Shown piece by piece: positions 27,977-38,900 of a stretch of DNA of 64,000 nucleotides (the stretch's first letter is position 1; the number at the start of each line of letters is the position of its first letter). A model generated the notes under the pieces. The model was not told the DNA's origin. It ran no database searches and saw nothing but the letters and a program-made list of their open reading frames with translations. The stretch spans positions 715,118 to 779,117 of the forward strand of contig CAJNDS010002801.1 of assembly GCA_905221605.1 (NCBI GenBank), read 5' to 3'. This DNA comes from Symbiodinium natans (lineage: Eukaryota; Sar; Dinophyceae; Suessiales; Symbiodiniaceae). Made by a program: the position numbers and the translations under genes.

Positions 27977-28752
27977 TTTAGGGCTTAGGGGGGTTTGGGG
28001 GGAAGATTTAGGGTTTAGGGTTCAGGGTTCCGGGTTTCGGATATTTGGGGTTTAGGGTTTAGGCTAGGGTTTAGGGTTTAGGGCTTAGGGTTTAGGGTTT
28101 AGGGTTTAGGGTTTAGGGCTTAGGGCTTAGGGTTTAGGGTTTAGGGTTTAGGGATTGGGCTTAGGGTTTCTCAGGGTTTTGGGGCTTCAGTGGAGTCATG
28201 GCTGTGTTGGAGGCTGTGGGGTTCCATCCATTGCCGTCTTGAGTAGTGGGTTTACCTTGAGGGGTGTTGGCTTCACTAGGGCTTAGAGCCGAGCACTCAC
28301 TGAAAACCCAAAACCCTAAACCCTAAACCCTAAACCCTAAAACCTCTAAAGCCCTGAAGCCCTCAGCTCCTTGAAGCACAAAGCGCATCTAAAAACCTCT
28401 AAACCGATCGAGTTTAACGTGCAAAAAACGTTTGACATCCCAAACAGCGGAAATATCCAAGATGCTAAGCCCTAAGCCCTAAACCCCGAACACCCCTAAA
28501 CCCCGAAACTAAACCCGAAAATCCAAAATCTCTAAGACCCCTTAAAACCCTAAACAGTTAAAGCCCCTAAAGCCCCTAAAGCCCCTACATTCCTAAAACC
28601 CCCATACCCCGAACTACCCCCCCCCCCCCCACACCTCTAAACCCTCAAGCCCCTAAACCCTAAACCCTGCATGTCACATCGTACCTGAAACCCCTAAAAC
28701 CCCTAAAGGGTGCCCCGAAACCCTAAACCCTAAACCCTAAACCCCCGAAAGG

Positions 28753-28836
28753 GGTCCCGAGGTTGGTGCACCTCCGGCTTCCGGGCGGCAGGGTCCTCTG
28801 ACTCGATGACTTCCACGTCCGCTTCCCCAACATCCT
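28753..28836 (-). CDS. putative exon with donor
   Basis: Minus-strand peptide PQDV then GEADVEVIESEDPAARKP and E, followed by GTGCAC. The acidic composition and codons ending mostly in G/C are convincing. Confidence 0.55.
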
Positions 28837-29574
28837 GAGGGGGGGGGGGGGGGGGGGCGCTACTTTTTAGGGGGTTTAGGGGGTTTAGGGTTTAGAGTTG
28901 AGGGTTTAGGGTTTAGGGTTTAGGGGATAGGTACGGTTTGGGGTTTGGGGTTTAGGGTTTGGGGTTAGGGTTCAGGGTCTAGGTTTAGGGTCTAGGGGCG
29001 ATGTTTAAGGGCTATCTCGCAGGGGTTGAGGGTTTAGGGTTTATATAGGGTTTATATAGGGTTTGGCCGTATAGGAGGTTCCAGGGGCGTTAAGGGTTTA
29101 GAGGTTTGAGGGCTTCAGCGTTCAAGGATTTCGGGTTCTGGGGTGTAGGGTTTGGGGTTGTGTTTTAAGGGTTGCATAAAAGGGTGTTCAGTGATTTTTT
29201 AGGAGCGTGCAGGGTTTTAGGGCTTAGGGGTACCCTAACCCACCCCCATTTGCAGGGTTTGCGGTTGCGGGTTCAGCGTTTGGAAGAATAAGCCAACCCA
29301 GTCAACCCGCAAAGCCCACCTACACCCTACTCAGAACCCTCAGCCTGTCAAGCTTACACACTACAGATTCGGGTTTAGGGGTTTAGGAGGATAACCTCCC
29401 TGAACTCCCTAAACTCGATAAACTCCCCAAACTCCCTAAATAATCCTTACACCCTCGGATTGGGCTTCGGGTTTCATGGCTCCTGCAGCATGGCGCAGGG
29501 GGCATCGACTTTGCATTGCGGTGTTGGGCCTCCAGGCCAGGTTTGGGGTTCTCGGGCTTTCGGGTTTTGAGTTA

Positions 29575-29665
29575 AGCTAGACCCAACAGTAGCCTGGCAA
29601 TACAAAAAAGGTGCTCTTTTTGGCTAAGAGGGTCCTATGAGGGAAGGGCCTACTCTGAGTCTCAG
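29575..29665. repeat. MITE-like imperfect palindrome
   Basis: The left end GACCCAACAGTAGCCTGG is an imperfect inverse of the right end GGGCCTACTCTGAGTCTC. Related copies lie at about 30280-30370 and, by one end, at 30190-30230 and 47340-47375. Confidence 0.5.
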
Positions 29666-29815
29666 GTTAGGTGCTTCGGGGTTTCTAGGGGCTGTATGTT
29701 GAGCATCCTTCTTAACGGTCCTTAAGGTAGTATAAGGGCCATATTAGGAGCATGTTAAGGGGAACCCGGTGCGACCTTAGGGCTACGAGTCTTAGTCCTT
29801 TGAGGGTTTGGATTT

Positions 29816-29872
29816 AGGACTTCTGGACCGAGAACAGTCCACTCGTCCAGCTCAAGCAGGCTCCTTGGGTGT
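29816..29872 (-). CDS. putative exon, unknown protein
   Basis: Minus-strand peptide P then RSLLELDEWTVLGPEV. Short but acidic/hydrophobic as in a folded segment. Confidence 0.4.
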
Positions 29873-30279
29873 TGGGTTTGGAGTTTGGGGTTTGGGGATT
29901 AGGGTCTAGAGTTTAGGGTTTCATGGAAACCCTAAACCCTAAAGGGCTTTCGGGCCGGGTTTCGGTTAAGTGCTTCCTCAGGGTTTCCACGGGGGGGGGG
30001 GGGGTGTAATTAATATAAGTGTTCCCCGAAGGAAGGGTGCCTTTCACAGACAGTGAAGGTTAGAGGATCGTCACCCTAAACCCTACACCCTTCAGAGCGC
30101 TTTTGCTAGGGTTTTTTGGCATCTGCCAGAATTCCAGCTTTTTCAACTCCAAGGGGCAGAGAAGACTTCAACCAGCAGGAAGCTTCAAACTCTCTAGACC
30201 CAAGAGTAAGCTAGGCATAAAAAAGGGAGGGCTTAGGGTTTAAGAGGTTAAGGGTTTAGGGTTTAGGGTTTGGGGCGAG

Positions 30280-30375
30280 ACCCAAGAGTAACCTAGGAAT
30301 GGAAGTGGTGCCCTTTTGGGTTTAAAGGGGCGAAACCCTGAAAAAAGGGAACAAGGGCCTACTCTGGGTCCTAGC
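30280..30375. repeat. MITE-like imperfect palindrome
   Basis: GACCCAAGAGTAACC at the left end pairs with CCTACTCTGGGTC at the right. Same family as 29575-29665, about 95 bp, no ORF. Confidence 0.5.
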
Positions 30376-30499
30376 TCTAGTGTCCTGACTCCCGTTTCTT
30401 GATGGGAAGTTTAGGGTTCGGGTTTGGGTTTAGGGTTTCGGGTTTGCCGGGCTTGAAGTTTGAACCCTAAAGCCTAAACCCTAGTCTATGTCCCCTCCA

Positions 30500-30617
30500 A
30501 ACCCTGGGTGCGAGACGACAAGGCCCCTCCTGAAACGGCCCTAAACCGCAACAAGCCCTTGAGCGTGGTGCAAAAGACTCCACGCGAAGAGTCCCATGTG
30601 ACCAGCACCCAAACTTA
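30500..30617 (+). CDS. putative plus-strand exon
   Basis: The plus strand reads RDDKAPP then ETALNRNKPLSVVQKTPR and EESHVTSTQT, ending just before TAG followed by GTTCCC. Basic and disordered-looking. The minus frame over the same bases is Cys/Arg-rich and less convincing. Confidence 0.45.
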
Positions 30618-30889
30618 GGTTCCCCAGAACCCTAAACCCTAAACCTAAACCCGAAACCTTCAACCCTAAACCCTAAAACTTCAACCCTAAACCATAAACC
30701 GTTAACCTGAACCCTGACCTCTAAACCCGAACCTGAAAAGGATGCTTGCCAGAGTTCACATAAGAGTTTGGAGAACTGACCATATGGGAACTTCCGAAAT
30801 AATATATACCCGAAATACTATAGCCCCTATGAACTTACAGCAACCCTATAGACCAAAACCCTAAACGCTCTCATCAACTCCTAAATGCC

Positions 30890-30967
30890 CGGGGTCGCCA
30901 CCGAAGTTGACGAGGAGCGTCATGTTTTTGAACGTGACCGTCGGGAACAGCGTCTGCAGGTCGCGGT
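30890..30967 (-). CDS. putative exon, unknown protein
   Basis: Minus-strand peptide LYRDLQTLFPTVTFKNMT then LLVNFGGDPG. 26 of 28 codons end in G or C, whereas the antisense frame is far lower. It follows the 31047-31158 island on the same strand after a 79-bp TTTAGGG-type tract, and the two read like parts of one protein. Confidence 0.6.
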
Positions 30968-31046
30968 ACAGGGTCCGGGGTTTAGGATTTAGGGTTTAGG
31001 GTGTAGGGTGTAGGGTTTAGGGTTGAGGGTTGAGGGTTGAGGGTCT

Positions 31047-31158
31047 AGGCCGCCGATCCGCAAGTTGGGGAGATCGAATGACACTGTGGTCATATGGCAC
31101 GGAATAATAGCCTGATGCTGAAAATTTTCATCCACATAGATTGTGTCAAGAGAACGCC
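31047..31158 (-). CDS. putative exon, unknown protein
   Basis: Minus-strand peptide L then DTIYVDENFQHQAIIPCH and MTTVSFDLPNLRIGGL, a 35-codon frame with beta-strand-like alternation. This is among the clearest non-transposon coding islands. A GC after GATCGGCG may be a GC donor. Confidence 0.6.
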
Positions 31159-31920
31159 CCTAAACACCCTCAAAACCATAAACGAAAATAGGGTTAATTT
31201 AGGGTTTGGGGATTAGGGTTAGGGTTTAGGGTTTAGGGCTTTGGGGTTAGGGTTTAGCGCAACGAGGTAAGGATTCAGTTAAGGGTTTAGGGTTTTAGGG
31301 CGTACGGGTTTCAGGGTTTTAGGGTTTGGGGTTTTAGCGTTCAGGGCTTTAGGGTATTCAGGGTATACATCACCGGTAGTTCTATCAGAGCTTATTAGTT
31401 GAGTTTAGTCTAGTGTTCAGGCCAACTACAGGCATTGTTGGTTCTCATACTTGAAACCGTACTTATTTCTACCCGTCAACCTCAAAGTACCCTCCGCCCC
31501 TACCCCCCTCCCGACCCACCAAACCCTGAACCCCAAACCCTAGATCCTAAACCCTACACCCTAAACCCTAAACCCAAAACCCTAAACCCTAGACCCTAAA
31601 CCACAACGGGTTATGGGAGCCCACGACGAGGACTGCCGGGGGCTTCTGTTATCAGGGCTCAGGGGTATAAAAAGGGACCCCTAGAAGGGACTCTCACCAT
31701 ATTCCCCTATATAACCAATATATAACCTGTACACACGGGTCCCTATGTGCACCTGAAGAGCACCTAGACACCCCTCAGGTCCCTTATAAGTTTCCCTCTT
31801 TTTGTCTCTTTCAACGAGATCCCTTGACTGACCATGAAGAAAGTCCCTAAACCCCAAACCCTATAAACCCCAAACCCTCAACCCTAAACCCTAAACCTCC
31901 AAAACCCTGAACCCCTAGTT

Positions 31921-32060
31921 CTTGCATCAAAGAAGTGCCAGCATCGTTGCATGCGGTGATTTGTGTGCGTTTTCCAGACGCCTCTGACCCCCCCTTGTTC
32001 TCGGTTAAACAAGCGTCTCTTCAAGCGAACCCCCAAATCTCTTGCTTCGGTTGATGCTTG
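31921..32060 (-). CDS. putative exon, basic peptide
   Basis: A continuous minus-strand frame of about 47 codons reads QASTEARDLGVRLKRRLF, NREQGGVRG and VWKTHTNHRMQRCWHFFD. Basic, His/Trp-rich. A G7 run within it could hide a frame error. Confidence 0.5.
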
Positions 32061-32278
32061 TGTTGGGTTTGGGGCTTGGGCTAAGGGTTTTGGTTTGAAG
32101 AGCTCGGGGCATTTGGTTCGTTAAGCACCACACTGAGCTCGCAATGTGCGTAAAACTGGCCATGAAACATCCCCCAAACCCTCACCTAGCCACACTTCCA
32201 ACTAGCCATGACATGATCCCGAAACCCTAAACCCTAAACCCTAAACCCTAATCCCTGAACCCTAGACCCTAAACCCCT

Positions 32279-32378
32279 TCAGGCACCCAACGACCGCCTT
32301 CCCGGTCAAGCTCTCAGGCAGCTTCTGCGGCGGGCAAGCGCCTCGGGAGGAGCGGAAAAAGCTCCAAGGGTCTTGGGT
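32279..32378 (+). CDS. putative plus-strand exon
   Basis: The plus strand reads FRHPTTA then FPVKLSGSFCGGQAPREE and RKKLQGSW, GC3-rich. Both usable minus frames are cut by TGA, so the plus assignment is favoured. Confidence 0.45.
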
Positions 32379-32698
32379 TAAACCCTAGACCCTCGACACT
32401 AGACCCTAAACCATAAACCCAAAACCCTCAACCCTAAAGCCTAAACCCTCAAGACCCTAAACCCCAAACCGCAAACCCTAAACCCCAACCCCTAGACCCC
32501 AAACCCCAACCCTAAACCCTAAAGGGCTTGAGGCTTTCTTGGGGGCTCCAGTCGGGGTTTAAGTTTTAGGGGTTTGGGTTCGCCCAGGCAGTAACCTTTC
32601 AGGCCGAAAGCACAAAGCCGGGCTGAACTCAAAACCGTAAACCCTAAACCCTAAACCCTAAACCCCAAACCCTAAACCCTAAACCCTAAACCCTAAAC

Positions 32699-32986
32699 TG
32701 CTGGTGTGCTCACGTTTTTCCAGGAAGAGAGAGAAGTACATGTCGCTGTGAAGCGGTCCAAGCCCGGTGAAGGGCAAAACGAGGCCCGTGAAGGGCAAAG
32801 AAGCACATGGCCCGGAGTGGGCACGCAACACAGTTTTTACATGTACAAGGCATCGCAGGTATAGCACCTGAACGAGTAAGGCCAAGGATTTCGTGTCGTT
32901 GCTGTTGTGGAAGGAAAAATTCGAGTGAACTCTGTGAGCCATGGCCAACCCTCAGACTCCATGCCTCCTGGGACCTCCGACCAGGA
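32699..32986 (+). repeat. 5' LTR of element 2
   Basis: A 288-bp direct repeat of 42185-42473, beginning TGCTGGTG and ending CCAGGA. Unrelated in sequence to the LTRs of elements 1 and 3. The Gag reading frame is already open within its last part, with an in-frame ATG at 32961. Confidence 0.95.
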
Positions 32987-35900
32987 GGTTATGAGCCCAA
33001 GTGGTGCTCGCCCTACTTCGCCGAGAATGACAACAACAGCTGCGGGGCCCGAGAGGGGCCAACCGGGGGTCGTAAGACCAGCTTTGGACGGTGGAGAGGC
33101 TCATGGAGCCCAACCGGAGGCCGTAAGGCCGGATGGTGCGCTGGAAGCTGGCGGCACTGGTGTGGCTGGAAGTGTGGATGGAGCAATGGTTTCTGGAGAT
33201 AGCATGGACTCTGGGCATGGTACAAGTGGTCAAGTGGCAAGAGTTCAGGCCTTGGCGCTGGCTTCTGGAGCGGTGGTTGCAGGTGGCATGCAAGCTGTGG
33301 TGGCCTCAACCTCAATGACGAGGGAGGTGGAGCCGGCCGGTGAAGCTGGGGACATGGGCATGCTGCGTGATGGCCTGAATAGTGGAGGGCATCAACAACC
33401 TGGAGGTTTCAGCTGGAATGCGCAAGGCAGTCCGATGGGAAGAGAGGCACAACCGCGTGGTGCGATGCCGACCTGGGTTTCTCGCCTGGGAGCTTTCTTC
33501 CAGGCTATGGGGCAGTCACAGCAGGTGACACCCCCGGAGTGGATGCCGAGTCCCTTTCCATCGCCTATGACGAGACCGTCGAGATCGCAGAGGGCATTGG
33601 AGTCACCTATGTCGCAGGGGGAACGGGATGAGGCATCGAGGACGCCTTTGTTTGATGATGAGCAGAGGCAACAGATGAGGGCAATGGAGCAGCGAGCTCC
33701 ACTGCTGTATGGTGCCACCGGGGTGGGACCGAGGCCTATGGATGGTGGTGGCAGTTCTGGAGGAAGCACCTATGAAGCGGTGAAGGAAGAAGTGCGTCAG
33801 CAGCTACAAGGACAACTGCAAGGGATGATGAGGGAGTTGGAGGAGTCGAAAAGGGAAGCAAGTAGCTTGAGAGAAGAGATGGGAAGGATGCAATTGGAGC
33901 GAGAACGCATGGGAGAAGGGCAGTGGCCACATGCAGCAAGGTCTCGTCCTGGGCAGGGATGGGGCCAACACTTGTGGAATGGTCTGGTGGGGGCCTTGCC
34001 GGGTCCGTCGGGCCAACTTGGGCCACGAGGCAATCCTGGTGCGCTACATCCAGTTCAGCAAGGAGCTTTCCCCGAATCTCAAGGCAATCCTGGTCCGCTA
34101 CCTCCAGTTCAGCAAGGAGCTTTCCCCGAATCTCGAGGCAATCCTGGTCCGCTACCTGGGAGAAGTTTAGATGGCTCACCTCCAGTTCAACAAGGAGCTT
34201 CCACCGAATCTCGAGGCAATCCTGGTCCGCTACCTGGGGGAAGTTTAGATGCTTTACGTCCAGTTCAGCAAGGAGCTTCCACCGAATCTCGAGGCAATCC
34301 TGGTCCGCTACCTGGTCGTTTTTTGAATGGTCAGAGTGACGCAGCAGGAGGTCGTTTTGGCTTTATGCCACATGGTCAGAGTGACGCAGCAGGAGGTCAA
34401 GAGCAGCCGTTGGTCTATCCACGAGGTCCACCACAAGTTCTGGGAGGGCACCTTGGTCAATCAGGAGGTGCTGTGCAATCAAAACAACCACCGGCTGTGG
34501 CATCTGCAGAGGCACTGCCGGAGTCGGGAGGAGAAAGGGGGCAGCCGTCACTTGGTCCTGGAGGTGATCCCATGAGCAGGCTGTTGGAAGGTTTGGAGCG
34601 GGTGATTACGAAGTCCCAGAGAACCGAGGATGTGCACAAGCCGGTGGGAGACATTCCGATGCTTCCCGCCTTGAGTGATAGCGCTAGCGTGGACTTTGGG
34701 GACTGGCTCCACTGCCTGGAGCACGCTATGGGAGACCTCTCAACTTCGTCGGCGGAATGGTGGCAGGAAGTAAAGGACTGTGCCAAGGCGTACTATGACT
34801 CCTACCAGAAGGCAGACCACTTCAATCGGCTCAACCTAGCACCCTTGGCTTCCCCTGTGCTGCAGGAGGCGAGGTGGCAGCGCGTTGATCGGAGGGCGGC
34901 CACGCTCTTGTTGGCATCGACGCCTGAGGACATCAGGCGGGAACTTGTGGCGTCGAGAGTGAGATCTTCGCTGGAAATTCTGAGCCGCTTGATGGTGCTG
35001 TATCGCCCGGGATCTGCGATGGAGAAGAGTTCTTTGCTGCGCCACTTGGAGTCGCCGCCAGCGACAAGTACTGCAGCTGAGGCTGTGGATGGTCTGCGCT
35101 TGTGGTGGAGGTACTTCCAGAGGGCAAAGGATTTGGGGGTGGTGATACCAGACCCGTCGGTGCTACTTCGAGGTATCGACGTCTTGGTGAAGAAGCCACT
35201 GTTGGACCACCATGAGGTGGCCTTTCGTATGAACCTGATCCGCTACCAACTGAAGGTCGACTTCGTGCCGGTGGAGGACAACGTGAAGGCGGTGCATAAG
35301 GCTCTCCTGGCGGAGTTTGAGCAGCTGGCCTCCAGAAAACCAAGGGGGGTGCCGGGCAACAACTCGCCATCGACCACGCCTAACAGTCCTCAGGCCAGAC
35401 TGAAGGGTCTTGCAGGTGGGGCAGCCAACAACCAACCCAAGGGAGACAGTGCTGGATCTCAAAAACCTTGCAAGTTTTTTGGTGTTACGGATGGTGGGTG
35501 TAGACGTGGAAAGGCATGCCGGTCTGTCCATAGTTGGCCGGACCGGGATGCAAAGAGAGAACGGTGCTGGAACTGTGGTGGGAAGGGACATCAATCGAAG
35601 GCGTGTCCTACAAGGCCGGCGGAGGGTACTACCACGACTGCATCGGCCTCTACACCTACAACTCCAACGGCAGCGCAAGTGCAGGCGAAGCCGATGCAGC
35701 CCGAGACCCAGAAGATGATCAAGGCGGATGATGTGGCCACGGTGATATCGGAGGCGAGTACGATGGCGTCGACTCCTATGGCAACGAGATCTACGCTAGA
35801 TGACCCCATACCTGGCACGCCTATGGACATGCAACAGATGTTGGAGAATGCGCAGAAAATGGTCAAGTCCTTGATGGAGCACAGCGCCACGATGAAGGTG

Positions 35901-38900
35901 ATGCGTATCACCTCGGCTGAGAGTGAGGAGGTGCGAAGAGCTCAGGCACTGGGAACGTTGCCAGCAGTTAGCAAAATGGGGCTGTTGGACAGTGGGGCTA
36001 CTCATGCACTACGACCAGGCACTGTGGAGGAGAAGAAGAAGGCCGCGAAGGTGGAAGTTGCGCTGGCTGGGGACACCAAGATTGAGTTGCCTCAGTCGGA
36101 CAAGGGAACGATCTTGGGGGACAACCAAGCTCAACCAATTGTGCCCCTTGGAACCCTTGTTAGACAGCTGGGGTATGAGTTCGTCTGGAACGCGCGCGGA
36201 TGCAGATTGAGACACCCCAGCCGACCTGAAGTACAAGTCTACACGCGGTCGTCGTGTCCGGAAGTCCGAGAGTGTGATGCTTTGAGGCTCATTGCGGAGT
36301 TGGAGGGCACCAAGGCCGACGAGGCGCTGAGGACCATGCAGGAACTGGAGACGTCGATCAAGGTGGCAAGGTCGCATGAGGGAAGGAACTGGGCGGATTT
36401 CTTGAAGGACTACGTCGTAACGGGGGATCCCTCCGATGGTCTGCGAGCCGTTCTGAGCGCGGAGTTCATGTCGGACGTGCCGTTTGAGGACAAGATCCGG
36501 ATCTTCGAGAAAATCCCGCAGAGCAACGAGGAAGCCTGGAAGTTGATGAAGTCGCTCCCATTGAATCGCGCAAGACGGAGATCCTTGTGGGCAAGCCGCC
36601 GATGGATTGTGCACTTGTTCTCCGGGAAGGGGGAATCCTCAGATCCGATCAAGACCTTGACTGGGTGCAGAGTTCAGGGTCCACGGGGTGAAACACGTGA
36701 GGCATCTATGGCAGAAGTGCTGGAGATTGACCTTACCCAGTCCAAATCGTGGGACATCGGAACCAACGGCGGCATCTTCGCGCTGCTCTTGTGGGCGGCC
36801 TCACAGGGGAAGATACATGCCATTGTGGGGGGACCACCTTGCAGGACCTTTTCCCTTCTACGACATCGCGAACTGCAGGGGCGTAACAATGCACCACGGC
36901 CGGTGAGGTCGGCGCAACATCTCTGGGGTCTTCCTGGGCAACTGACAAGGGATGAAGAGGCACTGGTGAGAGGCGACAACAACCTGATCTTGCGCATGGT
37001 GTGGTTGTGGTTGGTTGCAGAAACGGGCTTGGATATGTGCTACCCGAGAAGGGACAGGGGTCCGGCAGTGGCGTTCGGCATGGAGCACCCTGACGATCCG
37101 CGCGAGTTCTTGCAACCCGGGGCAGTGTCCAATGAGGTCATGGAGAAGTGTGCGTCGTTTTGGAGAACGAAGTTGGTCGAGCACATGAAAAACAACGGCA
37201 TGAACATGTACCGGTTTGATCAGGGCGCACTTGGGCATCCTCAGAGGAAGCCAACGGGGTTGCTCACTACCATGGAGTTGGACGAGCTCAGTGGCTTGAA
37301 GGACACGAGACGTGAATGGCCGGAACCTGGGAATTCGAAGGACATGGCTGTTTGGGCTCCGGGACTACGAGAAGCACTGGCGAAGGGGATCCGAAGATGG
37401 GCATGGAGAGGCGAAATTTCTGTGGCGATGAACACCTTCACTCCGAAGCAGCTGGAAGAATGGCGGCGTCACGTTGAAGCGGGGCATTGGCCATTTAGGA
37501 GAGATTGCTCGGTGTGTTTGTCGGCGGCGGGAACGGGGCGACCGGCGAGAAGAGTGCTTCACAGGGACGCCTACGTCTTGAGCCTGGACATTGGTGGCGC
37601 GTGTGCAGAAAAGGGAATAGACGAGCGGAACGACAACGGGAGGGCCAACAAGTACAAGTTCGTTTTGGCAGCTACCTATGTGTTCCCGAAGGCCTTTGAT
37701 GTGGTCTCCAAGGACATGCCGATCCCTGATGACATCGATGAGTACCTGGGCCAGGAGGAGGTGGATGAGGAAGGTCCTGAACCAGAAGCAGCTGAAGAGG
37801 AGGTGGAAAGGAAGGAGGACAAGGACCATGAGGAGGAGTGGAAGAGATTGGTGGGGGACCTAAACAAACCACAAGAATTCCAGGTCCTCAGGTTCGCGGT
37901 TCCTCTCGCCAAGCACAAGGGTGCGGACATCCTCGCGGCAGTCCAAGACCTTTACATCTACCTCAGGGCCAATGGATTTCCACTGGCCAGGATACACTCT
38001 GACAGGGCACGTGAGTTCAGGACTAAGCAACTGCGAAGGTGGTGCCGGGAGCGGGACATCTACCAGACTTACACTGAAGGTTTGGCCCCGACGCAGAATG
38101 CCATGGCGGAGAACCAGGTGAAGTGGCTGAAGGCTAGGGCGCGTGTGTTGCTCACGGCTTCCGGCTTGAACAAGAAGTACTGGCCCTGCGCAATGAAGCA
38201 TGCGTGTGCAGCCCACAACACTCGTCAGCTTGGAAAAACAATGACGCCGATTCAGTTCGGGTCCCAAGTGATGGTGAAGACAAAAAAGGATGTGGGGCCT
38301 TTCGACCCAAGATGGGAGGAGGCAGTGTACCTGGGTCCGGCCGATGATGTGCGTGAAGGGCATGTACTTGAACTGGCGGATGGAACCTGGCACAGAACGC
38401 TGCACATGAGAGTGGTTCGAGATGATGAAGTACCCTCTGGTGGAGATGAGTCATGGGTGGCCGATCGCGTAGATCCAGGACGGCGAGTTCGTGGAAAGAG
38501 GCGATTGGAAGATCCAGATGGCCCGGGAGTACGTGTGCTACAAGAAGGGCAAGAAGATGGAGAAGAAGAGATTGCGGAGCAAAGGGCCCACGACAAACTT
38601 GAATATAACAAGTACGAAGACGAGGATGCGTTGGAGATCGTCCGAGCACTTCGGTTGACAAGTGGTCCGAAAAGGAGGGGGACACAGGACTTTGATTGGT
38701 GTGGGAGTTGGAGTACGGGGGCCTACGTCCACGGAGGAGTCTGGGGCGTGCAAACCAACACGACCAAGTTCCCCAAGGTCACCCGTTTCCTCACGACTTT
38801 TCTCAGAAACAAGATGAAGGAGCCAATGCCTTTCGGAACCATCGTCGTGAATGTGAACCAGGAGCTACTACCACATCGTGACCTACACAACGAGCGAGAG

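Larger units (their letters stand above)
25856..32693. other. AT-rich segment, telomere-like repeats and exon-like islands
   Basis: 25856-26160 is AT-rich with loose TTATGTTGTTATA-type repetition. TATATA tracts lie at 26390-26425, TTTGGGG repeats at 26820-26945, TTTAGGG at 28060-28155 and G-homopolymers at 28840-28857 and 29990-30003. About ten islands are assignable to exons. 29160-29440 and 30630-30880 hold only degenerate repeat and palindromic fragments. Confidence 0.7.

Noticed and set aside
33736-34179. 147-aa minus-strand frame with repeated residues
   Set aside because: Shadow of the in-frame Gag minisatellite of element 2.
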